Source: CAYLYP01 sp964387795
GTDB lineage: Bacteria > Bacteroidota > Bacteroidia > Bacteroidales > UBA7960
NCBI GenBank assembly: GCA_964387795.1
Contig: CAYLYP010000121.1
Location: 1-6,571 of the forward strand
DNA: 6,571 nucleotides
Direction: 5' to 3'
Of this stretch, positions 1 through 5,705 are shown one piece after another. The stretch's first letter is position 1, and the number at the start of each line of letters is the position of its first letter. Made by a program: the position numbers and the translations under genes. The notes beneath the pieces were generated by a model, which ran no database searches, had not been told where the DNA came from, and was given only the letters and a program-made list of their open reading frames with translations.

Positions 1-993
1 CTTATTATTGAAGCCAAAGCACTTCCTGCCCAAAACAGGCCTTCTTCGTTCAATGGATTGGTTGGGGATTATAGCATTAAATCGGCCATCGACCGCCAGA
101 CATTAGCAGCAAATGATGCTGTTAATCTCTCATTTACCATTTCAGGTAAGGGAAATATTAAAATGATTGAAGCTCCAACCATTACCTTCCCACCAAACCT
201 TGAAGTATATGACCCTAAAATCAACGATAATATTTCTGCATCGGGTTCTGGCATCTCAGGATCCAGGGCTTTTGAATACCTGATTATCCCCAGGACCGGG
301 GGTGACTATGAATTGCCGGAAACAGAAATTGCTTATTTCGACCCATCTTCCTCAAGTTATCATATTTTAGAAATCCCTTCTTATAAGCTTCAGGTTTCAA
401 AAGCTGAAGGCGATGCAGGCGACACCTATAGCAGTGCTGTGGCCCAGGAAGATGTTCAATATATTGGTTCCGACGTGAGGTTTGTGATTACAAAGGCCTT
501 CAATTTAAAACCTATCGGAAGCGTATTTTTTGCTTCTCCCCTGTTCTTTGTGCTTTTGTTGGTACCATTACTTCTGTTTGCCCTTTTTATTGTAATCTGG
601 CGCCGTAGGATAAAACTTCATTCTGATACAGCCCTGCTCCGCAACAAAAAAGCTGATAGAATTGCTCAAAAAAGGCTGAAAACGGCCAAAGACCTGATGG
701 ATAAGAATGATGAACCAGGTTTTTACACCGAAATATCTAAGGCTTTATGGGGCTATATCAGTGATAAGCTCAACATCCCTACTGCACAATTGAGCTCTGA
801 TTCAGTACAACAAGCATTTGAAAACCAACAAATAGATCCTGCTTTAGCTGCTGACTTCTTAAAGATTCTTGACAATTGCGAATTCGCACGCTTTGCTCCC
901 GGAAAACCTGACGAAAAAATGGATTCTATTTTCCAGGGCAGCCTCCAACTCATTCGTAACATTGAAAAAAACCTGAAGATTAGTTCCTTTTAA
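1..993 (+). CDS. batD: BatD family protein, C-terminal part (5' end outside window)
   Basis: The reading frame is open from base 1 and ends in TAA at 991-993, so 330 C-terminal residues are present and the real start lies upstream. A TTG at 58 lies inside a conserved stretch (partial-frame residues about 8-24, reading LPAQNRPSSFNGLVGDYSI) typical of BatD, so it is not a start. Beta-rich extracytoplasmic sequence covers residues about 1-165. One strong membrane segment follows at about 174-200 (FFASPLFFVLLLVPLLLFAL, then IVIW and a basic RRR stop-transfer). A cytoplasmic helical domain to residue 330 contains the motif FYTEISKALWGYISDKL. BatD is a large inner-membrane protein of the Bacteroides aerotolerance operon, which also encodes MoxR and the VWA proteins BatA/BatB; its biochemical role is unsettled. 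The next gene, batE, follows on the same strand after 104 bp, as expected for the end of this operon. The family call is confident; the oxygen-tolerance role is known only from the family name and early genetics. Confidence 0.9.
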   Translation, partial: LIIEAKALPAQNRPSSFNGLVGDYSIKSAIDRQTLAANDAVNLSFTISGKGNIKMIEAPTITFPPNLEVYDPKINDNISASGSGISGSRAFEYLIIPRTGGDYELPETEIAYFDPSSSSYHILEIPSYKLQVSKAEGDAGDTYSSAVAQEDVQYIGSDVRFVITKAFNLKPIGSVFFASPLFFVLLLVPLLLFALFIVIWRRRIKLHSDTALLRNKKADRIAQKRLKTAKDLMDKNDEPGFYTEISKALWGYISDKLNIPTAQLSSDSVQQAFENQQIDPALAADFLKILDNCEFARFAPGKPDEKMDSIFQGSLQLIRNIEKNLKISSF

Positions 994-1012
994 GCAACTG
1001 GATGAATCATAC

Positions 1013-1058
1013 ATGTTTGATAATCAAATACAAACATCCGTTTAATCAGCAAACATGG
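1013..1058 (+). promoter_or_regulatory. Leader module A upstream of batE (shared with 2470-2514)
   Basis: ATGTTTG (1013-1019) is followed after 11 nt by its inverse CAAACAT (1031-1037). AAACATCC (1032-1039) recurs as AAACATGG (1051-1058). About 35 of 46 positions match the leader of the beta-barrel gene at 2470-2514, including ATGTTTG, AAATACAAACA and AACATGG blocks at the same spacing. The module begins 85 nt before the chosen batE start. It could be a protein-binding site, an internal promoter, or an RNA leader element. No function can be assigned from sequence alone. Confidence 0.45.
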
Positions 1059-1097
1059 AATTCCATCCAACTTTTAACTAAAAAAATTACTCATGAA

Positions 1098-1859
1098 ATG
1101 AAAGCATATTTTAAAATCCTTGCAATATCGCTCTTCCTTATTTCAACCTTTGATTCTTTTGCTCAGGATGCTAATAAACAACAAGAAGCCCTTGATGCTT
1201 ATCAGAAAGGTGAATATCAATATGCTGCCGGATTATACGAAGAAATATTAAGCCAGGAGCAACATGCTTTTGAGCTTTATTACAACCTGGGCAATGCATA
1301 TTTTAAACAAAATTTGTTTGCCAAAAGCATCCTTAATTACGAAAAAGCATTAAGGCTAAAACCCAATGATGAGAATACCCTTTTTAACCTGAATGTAGCC
1401 AGAACAAAAACCATCGACAAAATAGAGCCCCTTCCTGAGTTGTTTTTCAAGAAATGGTGGAATGGCCTTATCGGCATCCAAAATACCGGCTCATGGGCTT
1501 ATACATGCATTATTTTATGGGTTTTCCTATTAGCATCTATTGCAGTTTTTTTAGCTGCAAAAACCATAGGCATCAAAAAAATCTCGTTCTCTCTTGCAAT
1601 CGTATTGCTTGCTTTAAATATACTTAGCTTTACCCTTGCATATAAAAGCTATCAAAACCAGACCAATAAAAATGAAGCCATAATAATGTCGCAGCGCTTA
1701 ACAGCTAAGAGTGCACCCAACGAGGGAAGTACTGATTTGTTTGTAATTCATGAGGGAACAAAGGTTAGTATTACAGATAGGATGACAGAGTGGGTAGAAA
1801 TAAAACTTGCTAACGGCTCAGTGGGTTGGATAAAAACCGGAACCTTTGAACTCATTTAA
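1098..1859 (+). CDS. batE: BatE-like TPR/SH3 membrane protein
   Basis: This encodes 253 residues from the ATG at 1098. That start is preferred because it begins a classic signal peptide (MKAYFKILAISLFLISTFDS, cleavage probably after FA22 before QD). An in-frame ATG at 1002 would add 32 residues that look like translated leader and would bury the signal. Two tetratricopeptide repeats follow at about residues 24-57 and 58-91 (A.YQKGEYQYAAGLYEEIL; YYNLGNAYFKQNLFAKSILNYEKALRLKPND). Two membrane helices lie at about 132-154 and 161-183. A C-terminal bacterial SH3-like domain spans about 195-253 (TAKSAPNEGSTDLFVIHEGT...WVEIKLANGSVGWI). This architecture matches BatE, the last gene of the Bacteroides bat operon, and it sits directly after batD and before a terminator. 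TPRs usually mediate protein contacts, so a scaffold role in a Bat envelope complex is plausible but inferred. The 104-bp gap before it is long for an operon and holds a conserved leader module. Confidence 0.88.
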   Translation: MKAYFKILAISLFLISTFDSFAQDANKQQEALDAYQKGEYQYAAGLYEEILSQEQHAFELYYNLGNAYFKQNLFAKSILNYEKALRLKPNDENTLFNLNVARTKTIDKIEPLPELFFKKWWNGLIGIQNTGSWAYTCIILWVFLLASIAVFLAAKTIGIKKISFSLAIVLLALNILSFTLAYKSYQNQTNKNEAIIMSQRLTAKSAPNEGSTDLFVIHEGTKVSITDRMTEWVEIKLANGSVGWIKTGTFELI

Positions 1860-1910
1860 ATAGAAAAAAGAATATCTTGCATTTAAAGTTAAAACATCGA
1901 TAAAAAAAAA

Positions 1911-1942
1911 GCCTTCTGCTAACTTCAGAAGGCATTTTTTTT
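1911..1942 (+). terminator. Intrinsic terminator after batE
   Basis: A perfect 8-bp stem GCCTTCTG (1911-1918) / CAGAAGGC (1926-1933) with a 7-nt loop is followed by A and eight T residues (1935-1942). A run of A precedes the stem, so it could also work on the opposite strand. It lies 51 bp after the batE stop and plausibly ends the bat operon. Confidence 0.9.
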
Positions 1943-2107
1943 GTCAATAAAATCTGATCTGGTTCACATTATTAAGGCCTGGGATCAAAATCAAAACATA
2001 TATTCGTTTAATATCCTGCACTTTAAATATTACTACTCACTAAAATTAAGAACTTTAAACACCAAAAGGGACATGTTCCTGAAGTGTTCAAAGAGGTATC
2101 AGGTTAA

Positions 2108-2234
2108 GGGTTGAGCCGGGGTTGAGCCGGGGTTGAGGCGGGTTTGAGCCGGGTTTGAGGCGGGTTGAACCCGGCCTAAACCCGGTTTAAACCCGCTTTA
2201 AACCCGCTTTAAACCCGCTTTAACTCCGCTTTAA
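2108..2234 (+). repeat. Period-11 inverted array forming one giant imperfect hairpin
   Basis: The left arm has five units of 10-11 bp: GGGTTGAGCC, GGGGTTGAGCC, GGGGTTGAGGC, GGGTTTGAGCC and GGGTTTGAGGC (2108-2161). The turn is GGGTTGAA (2162-2169). The right arm has six units: CCCGGCCTAAA, CCCGGTTTAAA, CCCGCTTTAAA twice, CCCGCTTTAA and CTCCGCTTTAA (2170-2234). Folding around base 2167 (loop 2165-2169) pairs 2108-2164 with 2170-2226. By my hand count there are 41 Watson-Crick and 10 G-U pairs in 57 positions, with 6 mismatches. Every frame is closed by recurring TGA or TAA, so it is not coding. It is not a usual terminator because no T run follows. I do not recognise the element; candidates are an interspersed structured repeat or a non-coding RNA. 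Confidence 0.8.
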
Positions 2235-2409
2235 GTATGACCATGTCAATAAGAGGGAGCGAACAGGAAATATTGGGGGAGTGCTCGCGTTAAGGATAAA
2301 AACACTAAATATCAATGATTTATAAATAAAAAAACTTATAATAAAAAATTCCGAATACTTATTTGCTATCTATTTGGGAGAATAAATAAAAAAATAAAAA
2401 TCTTTTATT

Positions 2410-2417
2410 TATTTTCG
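2410..2417 (+). promoter_or_regulatory. Possible -7 box for the beta-barrel gene
   Basis: TATTTTCG resembles the Bacteroidota -7 consensus TAnnTTTG with one mismatch. No good -33 TTG element is visible about 19-21 bp upstream, where the sequence is nearly pure A/T. If used, it would give a leader of roughly 125 nt containing leader module B. Matches of this quality occur by chance in AT-rich DNA. Confidence 0.3.
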
Positions 2418-2469
2418 CAGACAATTAACAATTCGTCATTCTAAATTCAAGATTTAAATTAAAACGAAT

Positions 2470-2514
2470 ATGTTTGCGGATTAAATACAAACACCATTTT
2501 AAATGCGAACATGG
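2470..2514 (+). promoter_or_regulatory. Leader module B upstream of the beta-barrel gene (shared with 1013-1058)
   Basis: ATGTTTG (2470-2476), then 11 nt, then CAAACA (2488-2493), and AACATGG at 2508-2514, match the batE leader in order and spacing, with one 1-nt gap. It starts 82 nt before the ATG, against 85 nt for batE. CACCAT (2492-2497) can pair with ATGGTG (2511-2516) to give a 6-bp stem in this copy. Function unknown. Confidence 0.45.
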
Positions 2515-2551
2515 TGTTGCATCTAATCATTAACAAAAAAAATATCTTCAA

Positions 2552-3181
2552 ATGAAAAAGATTTTGCTATTTATTACAATAACAATAATTTGCACGAATG
2601 GATTAATGGCCCAGTTTGAATCCAATTATAACGGATATAAGGGTTTATATGCCGGAGGGGGGATATCAAATTTCCAAAACTTTAAAAGCCATGACAAATA
2701 TAATTTAAAACCATCTTTTTTCGTAGGAGGCATCTATGGAAAAAATCTAACAAAAGCAGGTTATTTCATTTCCCTTGAAGTTGAGAAAAAAGGTGCATAT
2801 AGTGATATTGACAGCCTTGATTTTAGCTTACTCTATTTAACTGCAAGCCCCAATGCAAGGTTATTTATCCATCCTTTACATTCCTCATTTAATTTTGGTT
2901 TTAACCTGGGGTATTTATTAAGCAATGACATTTACAGCTCAAATCTGAAAAAAAATGAGGATATCAATTCCAGCTTAAAGAAATTGGAACTTGGGGTAAC
3001 AGCCGGTATTTCAATTCATTTGTTCAAAATCAAAAACAACAGTGTTGTCTTTAACACAAAAGTTGATTTTAGTTTAACCAACACAGCCTCCTATATCCAG
3101 AAAAGGATATTAAAGATATACAAATCCGATTTAGCAAATTTCTCAATTAAGGCAGGAATTGGGTTCCATATTAACAACTAA
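2552..3181 (+). CDS. Small outer-membrane beta-barrel protein (PorT/OMP_b-brl_2-like)
   Basis: This encodes 209 residues starting with a clear signal peptide (MKKILLFITITIICTNGLMA, cleavage probably before Q21). The mature part is made of alternating hydrophobic, amphipathic strands rich in Gly and aromatics: about 31-41 (GLYAGGGISNF), 54-65 (PSFFVGGIYGKN), 69-83, 92-106, 111-123 (SSFNFGFNLGYLL), 145-158 (LELGVTAGISIHLF), 164-177 and 194-207 (LANFSIKAGIGFHI). About eight strands at this length fit the PorT/OMP_b-brl_2-type barrels common in Bacteroidota. The protein ends in HINN rather than an aromatic residue. The substrate or role cannot be read from sequence, and such barrels are often annotated only as 'outer membrane beta-barrel' or 'porin family'. 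The gene appears monocistronic, with a long upstream region and a convergent neighbour. No clear terminator follows; the MITE-like element begins about 50 bp downstream. Confidence 0.75.
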   Translation: MKKILLFITITIICTNGLMAQFESNYNGYKGLYAGGGISNFQNFKSHDKYNLKPSFFVGGIYGKNLTKAGYFISLEVEKKGAYSDIDSLDFSLLYLTASPNARLFIHPLHSSFNFGFNLGYLLSNDIYSSNLKKNEDINSSLKKLELGVTAGISIHLFKIKNNSVVFNTKVDFSLTNTASYIQKRILKIYKSDLANFSIKAGIGFHINN

Positions 3182-3231
3182 AGTTAGTAACAAAAATATT
3201 TGATTACAAAGAATAGGTCAGGTAATAAGCT

Positions 3232-3468
3232 TAAGTAGGGTCTGCTGAAAAACACTTAACAAGCAGGATGCATATAATTTACAATGTCAGTTTTTCATAA
3301 TGAGTGCATGGATGTATTTCCTTTGGTGCTAATATGTTTGCATCTTGTTTGCGTTAGTCTTTAAGGCATCATCTGTTTCGTTGCCATCGGCTCATAGTAT
3401 TAGTATACAATTTCGCCTTGTCGCCTCACATCTGAGGCCTTAAAGATTTTTTCAGCAGACCCTAAGTA
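3232..3468. mobile_element. MITE-like non-autonomous element with target duplication
   Basis: GGGTCTGCTGAAAAA (3238-3252) and its exact complement TTTTTCAGCAGACCC (3448-3462) form perfect 15-bp terminal inverted repeats of a 225-bp element. It is flanked by the direct repeat TAAGTA (3232-3237 and 3463-3468), a plausible 6-bp target duplication. The inverted repeats reach 17 bp if the symmetric TA is counted. Inside are a 9-bp inverted pair CTTTAAGGC (3359-3367) / GCCTTAAAG (3437-3445) and a perfect small hairpin GCCTCA-CATC-TGAGGC (3423-3438). No transposase ORF is present, so it would need a transposase in trans. The ends resemble those of DDE insertion sequences such as the IS1182 or IS5 type, but I cannot fix the family. 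It sits between two convergent genes and interrupts neither. Confidence 0.82.
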
Positions 3469-3472
3469 AGAG

Positions 3473-3487
3473 TTTTTCAGCAGTCCC
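3473..3487 (-). repeat. Orphan third copy of the element end
   Basis: TTTTTCAGCAGTCCC repeats the right end of the MITE (TTTTTCAGCAGACCC, 3448-3462) with one mismatch, in the same orientation and 10 bp beyond it. Its inner flank (read on the minus strand, GAAAAACTCTTA) resembles the left end's GAAAAACACTTA more than the right end's inner flank does. It ends 3 bp from the stop codon of the pgpH-like gene. It may be a relic of an older or related element. Confidence 0.6.
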
Positions 3488-3490
3488 CAT

Positions 3491-5563
3491 TTATAATTCG
3501 GGATACTGAAGCCGGACGTGATAAATATTCATTAAACGTTTTTTGAAAATTCGTTTTATTGAAGAAATATCCCTAAATGTTATATCAGCATTTTCAAATT
3601 GTTTAAGGGCCATTTGCTGATCAATAATTCTTTCAACAAGCTCACTTATTGTTTCTTCATCAATATTTGTAAGGCTTCGGGAAGCGGCTTCCACTGAATC
3701 GGCCATCATAAGTACTGCTGTTTCTTTTGAAAAAGGGACAGGACCGGGATAGGTAAACTCTTTTTTATTAACAACATCAGCAGGCAGGTTTTTCAGCGAC
3801 ATATTGTAGAAATACAAAGTGGTAGTTGTGCCATGATGTGTCCTTATAAAGTCAATAATATATTCAGGCAGCTTATACTTACGGGCCTTTTCAATCCCTT
3901 TGATAACATGGTTAATAATAATCCTGGCACTTTCGTCATAAGGAAGTTCATCATGAGGGTTAATTCGGCTGACCTGGTTTTCAATAAAATACATAGGCAT
4001 ATCCATTTTACCGATATCATGATATAAGGCACCGGTACGAACCAATAAGCCATTACCCCCTATTTTGAATACAGCTTCTTCGGCAAGGTTACCAACCTGC
4101 AATGAATGCTGGAAAGTCCCGGGGGCTTTCATACTAAGTTCTCTTAATAGAGGGTTATTTGTATCAGAAAGCTCAAGCAGGGTAAAATCAGTAACCAGTC
4201 CAAAAAGTTTTTCAAAAATAAAAATAAGAGGATAAACAAACAGGGTAAATAAAGCGCTCATTGCATACCTGAGATATTGATTGGGGTCAATATTCTCAAA
4301 GGAACCTGTTTGAATCAGGTTCAAACTTGTGTAGGTAACCGAATAGCTTAAAAAAATCAACAATACAGTAAGAAAGAGTTGAGAACGTCTCCTCATACCT
4401 GCAATGCTAAGAATAGCAACGATACCGGCAATTAATTGGAGAAAAATAAACTCAAAACTTTTTGGTACCATGAACCCAATAATTATCATACCAATAACAT
4501 GAATAAACAAGGCTGACCTGTTGTCAAAGAATGCTTTTCCCAGAATGGGGACCAGGCAAACAGGCAGTATTGAAATCCAATCAGGGCGGTGTTTTGTAAA
4601 AAAGCTTACTAAAAACACCATAAGGTATATAATCAGAAGTATCAGAACGAGTTTTTTATGGCTTTGATAAATGTCCTTTCTGAAAAAAGCAAGAAACAGT
4701 GCCAGTAAGGTCAACGCAACACTAACAAGGATAATTTGCCCTGTCATCATAAGCAAAAACTGCCTGTTCCCTCCTACCTGTTTTAGATATTCAGCGTGAA
4801 AAGATTCGAGAATCTGAAATTTCTCATTCGTAATTATCTCTCCTTTGGAAACAATTTTTTCACCTTGTTGAACCATCCCTCTGGTAGTGCTCAGATTTGA
4901 TAACAATGCCTGTCGTGCCTTTTCGGTTGTAACTGTATCTGGTATAATATTATAAACCAATGACTTTTCAAGGATATTGATCAGTTGCATCCTATATCCC
5001 GTATTAAAACGCCCGGCCAATTCAACAGCCTTTTCAAATGCCTGGCCAAGGGTAAGGAAGTCTGAAACCTGATGCTGGCTTGCAACCTGATTTTCCAACA
5101 ATAAAATCCTTGAATGGTTTGAGTTTAAGGCTAAAGAAACATCCAGATCAATGATACCTTTTCCATATAGCGTATCAAGGATCAAAAAACCTCCATACAT
5201 CAAATCTTCCCTGGTTTTTACCTTATCATCAGTCTTTATTTCGTTCTCTAAATATTTTTCAAGCTGTAGGGCAAAAAATGTTTTTTGCTTATCTGCAACA
5301 GTTGTATCCCTCACAAAAAAAGGCTGAAATCGCTCAAGTAAAGCATTTTTCTCCTGTTCGAGCTCAATAGGGTCTTTTAAAATAGCAAAATCAAAAGGGG
5401 CTATTAAATCTTCATAAGCCCAAGGCCTGGCACGCAAATAATTATAATGAAAAGTAGCATAGCGGGGAAAAACCTGTACTATGCCTATCACAGCAACAGC
5501 AAAAATAACATAGCGGATCAGCGTGTTATAGTGAAAAGATATATAATCCTTTATTTTTTGCAT
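3491..5563 (-). CDS. pgpH: 7TM-HD phosphohydrolase, probable c-di-AMP phosphodiesterase
   Basis: This encodes 690 residues and looks complete. An N-terminal membrane helix at about 14-32 is followed by an extracytoplasmic 7TMR-HDED-type region (about 50-262). Seven hydrophobic segments follow at about 268-294, 304-322, 329-345, 350-366, 370-388, 396-414 and 432-452. A cytoplasmic HD domain begins near 475. Visible metal-ligand candidates are H486 (FQHSL), H515-D516 (ALYHDIGKMD), H552 (INHVIKG), H576-H577 (RTHHGT) and D622 (MMADSVEAASRS), so the catalytic set appears intact. Characterised PgpH proteins hydrolyse c-di-AMP to pApA and respond to signals through the membrane/extracellular part. 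The same activity here is inferred from the matching architecture. The ATG at 5563 directly precedes the first membrane helix and lies about 20 nt from a promoter-like box. Its 3' end faces the beta-barrel gene across the MITE. The NlpC/P60 gene is divergent, so no operon partner is visible. Confidence 0.9.
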   Translation of the reverse strand: MQKIKDYISFHYNTLIRYVIFAVAVIGIVQVFPRYATFHYNYLRARPWAYEDLIAPFDFAILKDPIELEQEKNALLERFQPFFVRDTTVADKQKTFFALQLEKYLENEIKTDDKVKTREDLMYGGFLILDTLYGKGIIDLDVSLALNSNHSRILLLENQVASQHQVSDFLTLGQAFEKAVELAGRFNTGYRMQLINILEKSLVYNIIPDTVTTEKARQALLSNLSTTRGMVQQGEKIVSKGEIITNEKFQILESFHAEYLKQVGGNRQFLLMMTGQIILVSVALTLLALFLAFFRKDIYQSHKKLVLILLIIYLMVFLVSFFTKHRPDWISILPVCLVPILGKAFFDNRSALFIHVIGMIIIGFMVPKSFEFIFLQLIAGIVAILSIAGMRRRSQLFLTVLLIFLSYSVTYTSLNLIQTGSFENIDPNQYLRYAMSALFTLFVYPLIFIFEKLFGLVTDFTLLELSDTNNPLLRELSMKAPGTFQHSLQVGNLAEEAVFKIGGNGLLVRTGALYHDIGKMDMPMYFIENQVSRINPHDELPYDESARIIINHVIKGIEKARKYKLPEYIIDFIRTHHGTTTTLYFYNMSLKNLPADVVNKKEFTYPGPVPFSKETAVLMMADSVEAASRSLTNIDEETISELVERIIDQQMALKQFENADITFRDISSIKRIFKKRLMNIYHVRLQYPEL

Positions 5564-5581
5564 ACTAAAAATTTTTCCCTA

Positions 5582-5589
5582 CGAAAGTA
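5582..5589 (-). promoter_or_regulatory. Possible -7 box for the pgpH-like gene
   Basis: Read on the minus strand this is TACTTTCG, one mismatch from the Bacteroidota TAnnTTTG box. It would start transcription roughly a dozen bases before the ATG at 5563, giving a very short leader. No convincing -33 TTG lies at standard spacing, so confidence is low. Confidence 0.35.
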
Positions 5590-5629
5590 AAAATAAAAAA
5601 TGAATGCCCATATTCTTATCCAACAATTG

Positions 5630-5647
5630 GTTTGTTTAGTTTGTTTA
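5630..5647. repeat. Tandem 9-bp repeat in the divergent intergenic region
   Basis: GTTTGTTTA occurs twice in perfect tandem (5630-5638, 5639-5647), midway in the 142-bp gap between the divergent pgpH-like and NlpC/P60 genes. It could be a regulator site, or supply TTTG for a -33 element of the plus-strand gene with a poor TACTTATT -7 candidate at 5662-5669. It is equally compatible with simple AT-rich slippage. Confidence 0.35.
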
Positions 5648-5705
5648 TTTTTTTTTACTTTTACTTATTAAAAAATATAAGTCTTTAATAATTGACAATC
5701 CTATC

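Larger units (their letters stand above)
1860..2551. other. Gene-poor intergenic region between batE and the beta-barrel gene
   Basis: I see no credible coding sequence, tRNA or rRNA in these 692 bp. The stretch holds the batE terminator (1911-1942), then about 165 bp of unremarkable AT-rich DNA. Next come the GC-rich period-11 hairpin array (2108-2234), about 170 bp of AT-rich DNA, a weak promoter candidate (2410-2417), and the leader module of the next gene (2470-2514). The composition jump at 2108-2234 against very AT-rich flanks is conspicuous. Confidence 0.7.

Noticed and set aside
58..60. TTG as the start codon of the first gene
   Set aside because: The frame is open to base 1 and the residues upstream of 58 are typical BatD sequence, so the gene is truncated by the window edge.
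1999..2006. TATATTCG as a promoter for the hairpin array
   Set aside because: It fits TAnnTTTG with one mismatch, but there is no -33 element and such matches are expected by chance in AT-rich intergenic DNA.
2108..2234. CRISPR array
   Set aside because: Units are only 10-11 bp, contiguous, have no spacers, and reverse orientation in the middle.
2108..2234. Rho-independent terminator
   Set aside because: The stem is far too long, no T run follows it, and a proper terminator for batE already exists at 1911-1942.
2253..2295. Second stem-loop after the hairpin array (GAGC...GCTC)
   Set aside because: Only about four consecutive pairs close a large loop, which is not above background.
3253..3447. 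Transposase remnant inside the MITE
   Set aside because: No frame on either strand gives more than short peptides and I see no DDE-type motif.
3833..4053. Short ORFs on both strands inside the pgpH-like gene
   Set aside because: They overlap the conserved HD-domain coding sequence in other frames and show no independent features.
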